NCBI GenBank assembly: GCA_030688605.1
Contig: JAUYJB010000151.1
Coordinates: forward strand, 1 to 37,452
Source: Hyphomicrobiales bacterium
GTDB lineage: Bacteria; Pseudomonadota; Alphaproteobacteria; Rhizobiales; NORP267
Direction of reading: 5' to 3'
DNA length: 37,452 bases
A program made the position numbers and the translations under genes. The notes under the pieces are model-generated. The model was not told where the DNA came from. It made no database searches and was given only the letters and a program-made list of their open reading frames with translations. This document shows positions 6,557 through 13,794 of this stretch, piece by piece (the stretch's first letter is position 1; each line of letters begins with the position of its first letter).

Positions 6557-9500
6557 ACATTTCTCACACATTCATCCGCCGGCCGGTTCTGGCGACCGTC
6601 CTCGGCGCGCTCATCCTGCTGCTCGGCTTCCAAGGCATTTTCAATCTCGCGGTGCGCCAATACCCCGAGGTCGAGGAGACGGTGATCACCATCAACACGA
6701 CCTATCCCGGCGCAGCCGCGGACCTGATCCAGGGATTCATAACCTCGCCGATCGCGGCCGCCGTCGCCACAACGGAGAACGTCGATTACATCACGTCCCA
6801 GAGCCGCCCATCCTCGAGCACCGTCTCCGTACAGATGCAACTGGGTTCCGATGCCGATGTCGCGCTGACAGAGGTGATGTCGAAAGTCCAACAGGTTCGC
6901 AGCCAGCTGCCGGCGGAGTCCGAGGATCCGGTGATCGTCAAAGGGACCGGAATGCAGTTCGCGATCATGTATTTGGCGGCGCAGAACCCCAACATGACGC
7001 CGGAGGAAATGACGGAGTATCTCGAGCGCGTCATCCGCCCGCGGCTGTCGACGGTCGAAGGCGTCGCCGAAGCGCAGATCCTCGGCGCCCAGAAATACGC
7101 CATGCGGGTGTGGATCGATCCGATCCGGCTCGCCGCGCGCAAACTCACCGCCTCCGACGTGACCGCGGCAATCCGCAGCTCGAACTTCCTCTCGGCGCCG
7201 GGCCGGACGAGGAACAGGCTCGTCTCGTACCCGATCACCGTGCGCTCGACGCTGCAGACGCCGGAGGCGTTCGCCGAACTGCCGCTGCGCTCGGACGGCG
7301 CTGAGGTGGTGCGCCTGCGCGACGTGGCCGACGTCGAGCTGGCCGCCGAGAGCACCGACACCATCGTCACCTTCAACGGCGAGAGCGGCACCTTCCTCGG
7401 CATCTTTCCGACGCCGGCGGCCAATCCTCTCGACGTCTCGGCGGCGGTTCTGGAAGAGCTGCCCAATATTCGGGCTTCCCTGCCCGAGGGAATGACCATC
7501 AGCCTCGTCTACGATGCCACCGAGGCCATCGCGGCGTCGATCGAGGAGGTGTTCAAGACGATCGGCGAGGCCGTGGTGATCGTCGTGCTTGTGATCTTGC
7601 TTTTCCTTGGCTCGGTCCGCTCCGTGCTGATGCCCTCCGTGACCATACCGTTATCGCTGGTGGGCGTGTGTTTCCTGCTGTTCGCGGTCGGCTATTCCAT
7701 CAACCTTCTGTCGCTGCTCGCCATGGTGCTCGCCATCGGCCTTGTCGTCGACGACGCCATCGTCGTGGTGGAGAACATCCACCGCCACATCGAAGAAGGA
7801 ATGACGCCGCGAGACGCCTCGATGAAAGGCATGGAGGAGATCGCCTCCGCCGTCGTCGCCATGACCATCACGCTCGCCGCCGTGTTTGCGCCTCTCGCCT
7901 TCACCGGCGGGCTCACCGGCGCGCTGTTTCGCGAGTTTGCCTTCACCCTTGCCGGTGCCGTCACGATCTCCGGGATCGTCGCCCTTACCATTACTCCGAT
8001 GATGGCGGCCCGGATCCTCGGAAAGGCCGGCGAGGGCCGTTTCCAGCGCCTCGTCGACCGCACGTTCGAGCGGGTGGAGCGCTGGTACGGGCGGCGCGTC
8101 GCCGGGTCCCTTGATTACCGGCCGGTGACGCTTCTCGTCGTTGCGGTGCTGGTCGCGCTGACCGGCTATGTGTTCACCAAGACCTCCAGCGAGCTTGCCC
8201 CCGAGGAGGACGTGGGCGCCCTGTTCGCCCTGATCACGGCGCCGCGCTACGCCACCTCCGACTACACCGCCGCCCATGTCGCGCGGATCGGCGAGCTGAC
8301 CGCCGACCTGCCGGAACTGCGGGCGAGATTTGCGGCGACGGGCTTCCGCGGCTCCACCGACAGCGGCTTTGCCGTCTGGGCGTTCAAGGACTGGGCCGAA
8401 CGCGATCGCTCGCAGGCGGAGCTGCAACAGGACATCCAGGCCAGGCTCGGCGCGATCACCGGCGTGGAAGCGCTTGTATTCGCGCCGCCGACGCTGCCGG
8501 GCACCGGCGGGGGCCTGCCGATCTCGGTGATCATCCGCTCCACCGGCGATCCGGCGCGGGTCTACGAGGTCGCCCAACAGGTCAAGCAGGAGGCCGACGC
8601 CTCGGGCCGCTTCATCATCGTTCAGAACTCCCTCGCCTTCGACGCGCAGCAGGTGATCGTGACCATCGACCGCGATCGCGCCGCCGCGCTCGGCGTGCCC
8701 ATCAGCGAAATCGGCAGGACCCTCGGCATCCTGGTTGGCGGCGGCGCCGTGGCTCAGTTCGACCGGGATTCGAACAGCTACGACATCATCACCCAGGTGC
8801 CGCGGAGATTCAGGGAAAATCCCGATCAGCTAGGCGACTACTTCGTCCGCAGCGCGTCCGGGGGGCTCGTTCCCCTGTCGGCTGTGGTCAGCGTCTCCAC
8901 GCAAGTCGCGCCCTCGTCGATCGAGCAGTTCAATCAGCTCAACTCGGCGACGATCGCGGCACTTCCGCTTCCCGGCGTTGCGACCGGCGACGGCCTTCAG
9001 ACCATCGTTGACATCGCCCGATCGTTGCTGCCGGATTCGTTCTTCATCGACTATTCCGGCCAATCGCGGCTGGAGGCGCAACAGGGTTCGACGATCCTGA
9101 TCGCCTTCATCCTCGCCGTGGTGGTGATCTATCTCGTCCTTGCGGCCCAGTTCGAGAGCTTCCGCGATCCCCTGATCATCATGATGTCGGTGCCGCTGAC
9201 CATATTCGGCGCGGTGGCGCCGCTGAATCTCGGGCTCGGCACGCTCAACATCTATACACAGGTCGGACTCATCACCCTGATCGGTCTGATAACCAAGCAC
9301 GGCATCCTGCTCGTCGAGTTCGCCAACCAGCAGCGCGAGCGCGGACTCTCGCGGCGCGAAGCCATCGTCGCCTCCGCGCGCGTGCGTCTGAGGCCGATCC
9401 TAATGACGACCGCAGCGATGTCGCTCGGCGTCGTCCCGCTGATTCTCGCCTCCGGGGCCGGCGCCGCGGCCCGCTACTCGATGGGGCTCGTGATCTTCTC

Positions 9501-9636
9501 CGGCATCCTCATCGGAACGGCCTTCACCCTTTTCGTCGTTCCGATGTTCTACACCTTCATTGCGGAGCCCAAGGAAAAGCGGACCCCGCGCTCCGCGGAA
9601 GCCGACGGCGCGCCCTTTCCAGCCTCGACGAATTGA
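6553..9636 (+). CDS. RND efflux transporter permease, HAE1 (AcrB/MexF-like) family
   Basis: Inner-membrane proton-driven drug pump, 1027 aa, the usual size. Family marks are the opening FIRRPVLATVLGALILLLG, two large periplasmic loops (about residues 30-335 and 560-850), and the TM4 segment GLVVDDAIVVVENIHRH. The paired aspartates Asp400/Asp401 there are the proton-relay residues. The second-half segment VVVIYLVLAAQFESFRDPLI and the late GLITKHGILLVEFANQQRERG are also typical. The GTG start at 6553 overlaps the adaptor stop. Drug specificity cannot be read from sequence. The gene ends abruptly against a gene remnant and a 100-bp duplication, with no clear terminator. Confidence 0.95.
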   Translation: MNISHTFIRRPVLATVLGALILLLGFQGIFNLAVRQYPEVEETVITINTTYPGAAADLIQGFITSPIAAAVATTENVDYITSQSRPSSSTVSVQMQLGSDADVALTEVMSKVQQVRSQLPAESEDPVIVKGTGMQFAIMYLAAQNPNMTPEEMTEYLERVIRPRLSTVEGVAEAQILGAQKYAMRVWIDPIRLAARKLTASDVTAAIRSSNFLSAPGRTRNRLVSYPITVRSTLQTPEAFAELPLRSDGAEVVRLRDVADVELAAESTDTIVTFNGESGTFLGIFPTPAANPLDVSAAVLEELPNIRASLPEGMTISLVYDATEAIAASIEEVFKTIGEAVVIVVLVILLFLGSVRSVLMPSVTIPLSLVGVCFLLFAVGYSINLLSLLAMVLAIGLVVDDAIVVVENIHRHIEEGMTPRDASMKGMEEIASAVVAMTITLAAVFAPLAFTGGLTGALFREFAFTLAGAVTISGIVALTITPMMAARILGKAGEGRFQRLVDRTFERVERWYGRRVAGSLDYRPVTLLVVAVLVALTGYVFTKTSSELAPEEDVGALFALITAPRYATSDYTAAHVARIGELTADLPELRARFAATGFRGSTDSGFAVWAFKDWAERDRSQAELQQDIQARLGAITGVEALVFAPPTLPGTGGGLPISVIIRSTGDPARVYEVAQQVKQEADASGRFIIVQNSLAFDAQQVIVTIDRDRAAALGVPISEIGRTLGILVGGGAVAQFDRDSNSYDIITQVPRRFRENPDQLGDYFVRSASGGLVPLSAVVSVSTQVAPSSIEQFNQLNSATIAALPLPGVATGDGLQTIVDIARSLLPDSFFIDYSGQSRLEAQQGSTILIAFILAVVVIYLVLAAQFESFRDPLIIMMSVPLTIFGAVAPLNLGLGTLNIYTQVGLITLIGLITKHGILLVEFANQQRERGLSRREAIVASARVRLRPILMTTAAMSLGVVPLILASGAGAAARYSMGLVIFSGILIGTAFTLFVVPMFYTFIAEPKEKRTPRSAEADGAPFPASTN

Positions 9637-9656
9637 GGATTACACCCTCCCAAGTC

Positions 9657-9812
9657 CTGGTGCCGACGCTGCTTGCCGCGCCGGCGGTCTATGGCGAGCG
9701 GATCGCCCATATCCGGGCGCGCTGGCGGGGCAAGAAGGGAGGCGAAGCGCAACCCGTCGCCGTCGCGCCCGCCAAGGATGCCGGCCTCGAATATCCGGAA
9801 GCGGCGGAGTGA
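9657..9812 (+). pseudogene. Possible C-terminal remnant of a disrupted gene
   Basis: An open frame of about 50 codons reads VPTLLAAPAVYGERIAHIRA and ends GLEYPEAAE at a TGA (9810-9812). It has no proper start or ribosome site and begins only 20 bp after the RND stop. Its last 23 codons and stop are repeated in the next 100-bp copy with three base changes, two of them silent. It looks like the tail of an older gene converging on the UxaA-type gene and truncated when the RND operon arrived. The family is not recognised; a chance open frame cannot be excluded. Confidence 0.3.
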
Positions 9813-9938
9813 GGCGGCGGCGCGGGCCCCGCGCTACAGAGGCGAAGCGCAACCCGTTGCCGCCGCGCCCGCCAAGGATGCCGGCCTCGAATATCCCGAA
9901 GCGGCGGAGTGAGGCGGCGGCGCGGGCCCCGCGCTACA
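9740..9938. repeat. 100-bp tandem duplication
   Basis: Two direct copies, 9740-9839 and 9840-9938, with an exact 100-bp period and three mismatches. Each carries the last 23 codons of the putative remnant frame, its stop, and a GC-rich palindrome (GCGCGGGCCCCGCGC). The second copy runs into the stop codon of the minus-strand UxaA-type gene (9934-9936). Because 100 is not a multiple of three, the duplicated codons lie in a different frame. The low divergence suggests a fairly recent event. Confidence 0.9.
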
Positions 9939-11454
9939 TCTGTGCTCCGATCTGCCAGGGAACGAATTCGCAGTCGCCGAGATCGTTCAGTTCGGATTTC
10001 GTCCGCGCCCCGCTCGCGATCTCCAGCATGTGCTCGTAGATCGAGTCGCCCAGCGAGGCCAGGGTCTCCTCGCCGTCCACCGCGGTTCCGCAATTGATGT
10101 CCATGTCGTCGACCATCCGCTCGAACATCGGCGTGTTGGTGGCAATCTTCAGCGACGGCACCGGCTTGTTGCCGTAGCAGGAGCCGCGCCCCGTGGTGAA
10201 GCCGATCAGATTGCAGCCGGAGGCGACCTCGCCGGTGATGGAGCACGGGTCGTAGCCCGGCGAGTCCATGAACAGGAGCCCGGACTGGCGGATCGGCTCG
10301 GCATATCTGAGCACGCCCATCAGGTTCGTGGAGCCCGCCTTTGCAATCGCGCCGAGCGACTTTTCGAGGATCGTCGTCAATCCGCCCGCCTTGTTGCCGG
10401 GCGTCGGATTGTTGTTGATCGCGCTGTCGTTGCGCGCCGCATAGTCCTCCCACCAGCGAATGAGGTCGACGAGTTTCTGCCCGACCTCCGGCGTCTCGGC
10501 GCGGCGGGTTAGAAGATGCTCCGCGCCATAGATCTCGGGCGTCTCGGCCAGAACCGCCGTACCGCCCTGCGCAACGAGCCTGTCGACGGCAAGCCCCAAC
10601 GCCGGATTGGCGGTGATCCCCGAATAGCCGTCCGAACCGCCGCATTGCAGTGCGACCTTCAGTTCGCTGACCGGGCACGGCTGTCGTTGCGCCTCGTTCG
10701 CCGCCGGGAGGATGCCCTTGATCCAATCGAGGGCAGCCTCGACCGTTTTCTTCGTTCCGCCTTCTTGCTGCATCGTCAAAGAGTGCCGCCGGCTGCCGTT
10801 CTCGGCCCCGAAGGTATTGAGCATCATGGAAATCTGGTTTGCCTCGCAGCCCAGGCCCACCAGCAGCACCGCCGCAAAGTTGGCATGCTCGGCATGGCCC
10901 CAGATCGTCCTTTGCAGCATTCTGAAGCCTTCATGATCCGTCCTGATGCAGCAGCCCGCGCCGTGGGTCAGGGCGACGATGCCGTCGACGTTCGGATAGC
11001 CGCCGAGCAGGTTCTCCCTGTCGATCGCGCGCGCCACGTGCTTGGCGACGGTCGCTGAGCAATTCACCGAGCTGATGACGCCGATATAGTTGCGCGTTCC
11101 CACCTTGCCGTCGGCGCGGCGATAGCCCATGAACGTTGCAGCTTCCGCCGCAGGCAGCTTTTCGGTATTGCTCCTGGCCGACGAGAACGCATAGTCGCGG
11201 TCGAAATCGTCCATCGACAAATTGTGCACATGCACGTGCTCGCCGGCCCCGATATCTGCGCTGGCCGTGCCGATGATCTGACCGAACTTCACCACCTGGC
11301 TCTGATGGCCGATCGCAGCCACGCTGAACTTGTGCCCGCTTGGAACATCGCTTCGCAGCAGAACCTCGGGGTCGGAGAGCTCGGTGCCGGTCTTCAGGTC
11401 GTGGAGAGCGACCGCAACATTGTCCCGCTCGTCGAGTCTGATGTGCGTTCTCAT
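9934..11454 (-). CDS. UxaA-family dehydratase (altronate/D-galactarate type)
   Basis: Full-length hexuronate or aldarate dehydratase of 506 aa. The N-terminal SAF domain covers about residues 1-90 (RLDERDNVAVALHDLKTGTE, AIGHQSQVVKFGQIIG). The catalytic region has GYRRADGKVGTRNYIGVISS, THGAGCCIRTD, LQCGGSDGYSGITANPALG, INNNPTPGNKAGGLTTILEK, and FMDSPGYDPCSITGEVASGC with FTTGRGSCYGNK. Conserved cysteines and histidines fit the metal-dependent family. Characterised members dehydrate D-altronate or D-galactarate to a 2-keto-3-deoxy acid; related proteins act on other hydroxy acids, so the substrate is open. GGTGGGG lies just before the ATG. It stands alone on the minus strand with repeats upstream; its relation to the TRAP locus across the padR-RND module is inference. 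Confidence 0.88.
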   Translation of the reverse strand: MRTHIRLDERDNVAVALHDLKTGTELSDPEVLLRSDVPSGHKFSVAAIGHQSQVVKFGQIIGTASADIGAGEHVHVHNLSMDDFDRDYAFSSARSNTEKLPAAEAATFMGYRRADGKVGTRNYIGVISSVNCSATVAKHVARAIDRENLLGGYPNVDGIVALTHGAGCCIRTDHEGFRMLQRTIWGHAEHANFAAVLLVGLGCEANQISMMLNTFGAENGSRRHSLTMQQEGGTKKTVEAALDWIKGILPAANEAQRQPCPVSELKVALQCGGSDGYSGITANPALGLAVDRLVAQGGTAVLAETPEIYGAEHLLTRRAETPEVGQKLVDLIRWWEDYAARNDSAINNNPTPGNKAGGLTTILEKSLGAIAKAGSTNLMGVLRYAEPIRQSGLLFMDSPGYDPCSITGEVASGCNLIGFTTGRGSCYGNKPVPSLKIATNTPMFERMVDDMDINCGTAVDGEETLASLGDSIYEHMLEIASGARTKSELNDLGDCEFVPWQIGAQM

Positions 11455-11646
11455 CGGAAATCCCCACCGGTTGCGGAAATCTTCTAACAGAACAGAACGC
11501 CGACCGTTCGCGTGCCTGTCGGTTCACCTTCAAGATCGGCGCAAAGGCATTGCGAGCCGCCCTCTTCGCCAGGCAATTTTATGTTGGGCGGATCGGGCTG
11601 TCCAACGCCCTCCGCGGGGGCGCCCCCTGAGGTTTCCCCATACCGG

Positions 11647-11789
11647 CATACCGGACAAGCGACGGCCTGGGCGGTGTGCAGGCCAAGGCGGTCATCCGTC
11701 GCGCGATCCGGGATCCATTCCACTGGCCCCTCGTCTTGCCGAGCCGTAACGGCATGGGTTGCCGGGTCGAGCCCGGCAACGACGAAGGA
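11647..11789. repeat. Palindromic intergenic element, copy 1
   Basis: First of two direct copies with a 169-bp period and very few mismatches. It holds a long imperfect stem starting at CCGGACAAGCGACGG and closing CCGTCGCGCGATCCGG, followed by a perfect hairpin TTGCCGGG / CCCGGCAA. The right part matches, in reverse orientation, the element at 28176-28270. No coding potential is seen. Repeats of this GTCGTTGCCGGG type are common between alphaproteobacterial genes, from memory. Confidence 0.75.
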
Positions 11790-11811
11790 AGGGGCGCCGC
11801 CTCGCCTCACT

Positions 11812-11956
11812 TCGTCATCCCGGACAAGCGACGGCCTGGGCGGTGTGCAGGCCAAGGCGGTCATCCGTCGCGCGATCCGGGATCCATTCCTCTGGCCCCT
11901 CGTCTTGCCGAGCCGTAACGGCATGGGTTGCCGGGTCTAGCCCGGCAACGACGAAG
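11812..11956. repeat. Palindromic intergenic element, copy 2
   Basis: Second copy of the element, here with clear ends: TCGTCATCCCGG on the left and CCCGGCAACGACGA on the right, which form short terminal inverted repeats. It has the same internal stem ATCCCGGA ... TCCGGGAT and terminal hairpin as copy 1. Together with copy 1 and the adjacent 127-bp repeat it fills most of the 700-bp gap between the UxaA-type gene and pssA, in which no gene is supported. Confidence 0.75.
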
Positions 11957-11982
11957 GAGAGAGGCGACACTACGGCCCACAA

Positions 11983-12109
11983 TTCACCTCCCGTTAACTA
12001 TGACTATTGAAACCGAACTCGTTTTTTCTCGGTTTTCCGCCAATCGCACCCGAAACTCATCCCCGCTCTGCGGAGCACCCTTAGGCTCGGACGCATCCCC
12101 AGCCCGGGG
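11983..12109 (+). repeat. 127-bp dispersed repeat, copy A
   Basis: The reverse complement of this stretch matches 28546-28672 over 127 bases with about 12 mismatches and no gap, close to 91% identity by eye. It begins TTCACCTCCCG and ends near GCCCGGGG. It contains a T-rich run (CGTTTTTTCTCGG) and CTCCGC/GCGGAG inverted sequence. It includes an open frame starting at 12000 that is also open in copy B, but about two thirds of the codon differences change the amino acid, so coding is doubtful. The role is unknown. Confidence 0.85.
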
Positions 12110-12155
12110 CCGGCGTTACTAGTCCGTCTGGCAGCCGCGCGGAGCCTCGCCGCCC

Positions 12156-13037
12156 TCAGTGCAGCTTGACCGGGCGGTCTTCCTCCTCCTCGGCCTCGGG
12201 CGGCAGCATGGCGGCGGCGGCAGGCTCTTCCAGCCTCTTCCGGCCCTCCACGGCGAGGGCGAACTCGCGGTAGCGCCACAGGCTGACCGGGATCGAGCCG
12301 AGATAGGCGACGGTGCCGGTCGCCAGCGTCAGCCACGGAAAGCTCAACAGGAAGGCGGCGAACAGCACGACCAGCACGAAAATCGGCATCACCATATCGC
12401 GCGACACGCGCATCCCCAATGCCTTGCCGGAAAACGTCGGCACGCGCGAAACCATGAGAAAGGCGATTGCCCCGCAATAGACGAGGACCAGCGGCGACAG
12501 GCCGCGCACCTCGGCAATTCCGAGATACTCCACATAGAGCGGCAGCAGCAGCGTGATCGCGCCGGCGGGCGCCGGCATGCCGACGAAGAATTTCGACATC
12601 CAGGCCGGGCGCGGCCGCTCCAGGGCGACGTTGAAGCGGGCAAGCCTGAGCGCGCAGCACAGGCTGAAGGCGAGCACCCCGATCCAGCCCGCCGACTTCA
12701 GCTCGACCAGCGACCAGTTGTAGAGCAGCACCGCCGGAGCGACGCCGAAATTGACAAAGTCGGCGAGCGAATCGAGCTCGGCGCCGAAGCGCGAGGTCGA
12801 CTTCAGGAGCCGGGCGATGCGGCCGTCAAGCGAATCCAGCACCGCGGCGATGACGATCGCCGCCACCGCCCATTCGAAGCGGGCCTCCAGCGCCATGCGG
12901 ATGGCGGTCAGCCCCATGCACAGCGCCAATAGCGTGATCAGGTTGGGGATCAACAGCCGGGTCGGAATGCGGCGAAAGCGCGAGCTTCGCGCGCGCTCCT
13001 CGTCCTCGGGCTCGAAGGGCGGGAACAGCCGTTTCAT
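12156..13037 (-). CDS. pssA: CDP-diacylglycerol-serine O-phosphatidyltransferase
   Basis: Makes phosphatidylserine from CDP-diacylglycerol and serine in the inner membrane; 293 aa. The CDP-alcohol phosphotransferase signature DG-x2-AR-x8-G-x3-D-x3-D is intact (DGRIARLLKS ... GAELDSLAD) near residues 70-92. About eight hydrophobic segments follow, and the C-terminus is acidic (PPEAEEEEDRPVKLH). The ATG at 13037 is chosen over an upstream ATG at 13094 because it has GGAGGG about 9 nt before it and avoids running into psd. It lies 16 nt after psd in the same direction. With Psd it forms the two-step route to phosphatidylethanolamine. This is the last gene of the cluster. Confidence 0.93.
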   Translation of the reverse strand: MKRLFPPFEPEDEERARSSRFRRIPTRLLIPNLITLLALCMGLTAIRMALEARFEWAVAAIVIAAVLDSLDGRIARLLKSTSRFGAELDSLADFVNFGVAPAVLLYNWSLVELKSAGWIGVLAFSLCCALRLARFNVALERPRPAWMSKFFVGMPAPAGAITLLLPLYVEYLGIAEVRGLSPLVLVYCGAIAFLMVSRVPTFSGKALGMRVSRDMVMPIFVLVVLFAAFLLSFPWLTLATGTVAYLGSIPVSLWRYREFALAVEGRKRLEEPAAAAMLPPEAEEEEDRPVKLH

Positions 13038-13053
13038 GGTGCAAGACCCTCCT

Positions 13054-13791
13054 TCAGCTTTTCCGGCCCTGGCGCTGCGGCTCGTCGGCGGCAAGGTCCG
13101 CGAGCACCGTCTCGCCGGCGACCGCGCGCTGGCCGAGGCAGGCCAGCGTCTGCCTTCCCGCCGGCAGATAGACGTCGAGCCGGCTGCCGAAGCGGATCAA
13201 CCCGAACCGGTCGCCGGCTTGCAGCGTCTCGCCCTCCTTAACGAAGCAGACGATGCGGCGCGCGACAAGCCCGGCGATCTGGACGACGCCGACGCGGTGG
13301 CCGTCGGCGGTCTCGATGACCACGGCGTTGGCTTCGTTCTCTTCGCTCGCCTTGTCGAGCGCGGCATTGACGAACTTGCCCGGCCGATAGGCGGTTTTCA
13401 CGACCCGGCCCGGCACCGGGACGCGGTTCACATGGCAGTCGAACAGGTTCATGAAGATCGAGATGCGGGTGCACTTGCCGCCGCCGAGCTCGAGTTCCGC
13501 CGCCGGCTCGACCTCCTCGATCGCCGAGATGCGCCCGTCCGCCGGCGCCACCACGAGACCGTTGCGCAGCGGCGTCACCCGCGCCGGATCGCGGAAAAAA
13601 TAGGCGCACCACGCCGTTGCGATGACGCCGAGCCAGCCGGCTGTCCGGCCGGCGAAGGCAAACAGGATCAGGCTTATGCCGGCGAAGACGAGGACAAAGA
13701 GATAACCCTCGCGATGCACCGGCGCCAGCACGGAGAAGATGGAATCGACGATGCCGCCCGCAGACCCCGCTCCGTTCCGTTCCGCCGCCAT
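13054..13791 (-). CDS. psd: Phosphatidylserine decarboxylase proenzyme
   Basis: Decarboxylates phosphatidylserine to phosphatidylethanolamine at the membrane; 245 aa, the short alphaproteobacterial form. The self-cleavage site is [11 protein letters not shown]: cleavage between Gly202 and Ser203 would give a large beta chain and a small alpha chain whose first residue becomes the pyruvoyl cofactor. Other family marks are [33 protein letters not shown] and [20 protein letters not shown]. Two N-terminal hydrophobic stretches (about 31-49 and 50-65) anchor it. It sits 3 nt after atm1 and 16 nt before pssA, so the three are co-transcribed. Confidence 0.94.
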   Translation of the reverse strand: MAAERNGAGSAGGIVDSIFSVLAPVHREGYLFVLVFAGISLILFAFAGRTAGWLGVIATAWCAYFFRDPARVTPLRNGLVVAPADGRISAIEEVEPAAELELGGGKCTRISIFMNLFDCHVNRVPVPGRVVKTAYRPGKFVNAALDKASEENEANAVVIETADGHRVGVVQIAGLVARRIVCFVKEGETLQAGDRFGLIRFGSRLDVYLPAGRQTLACLGQRAVAGETVLADLAADEPQRQGRKS

Positions 13792-13794
13792 GGC

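Noticed and set aside
11647-11956. CRISPR-like direct repeats
   Set aside because: Only two copies of about 143 bp with a short spacer and internal palindromes; no array of short repeats or cas gene. A duplicated palindromic element fits.
12000-12122. Small ORF (MTIETELVFSRFSAN...) in the 127-bp repeat, also open in copy B
   Set aside because: The frame is open in both copies, but by eye about seven of eleven codon differences change the residue, and no Shine-Dalgarno precedes it. A DNA or RNA element explains conservation better.
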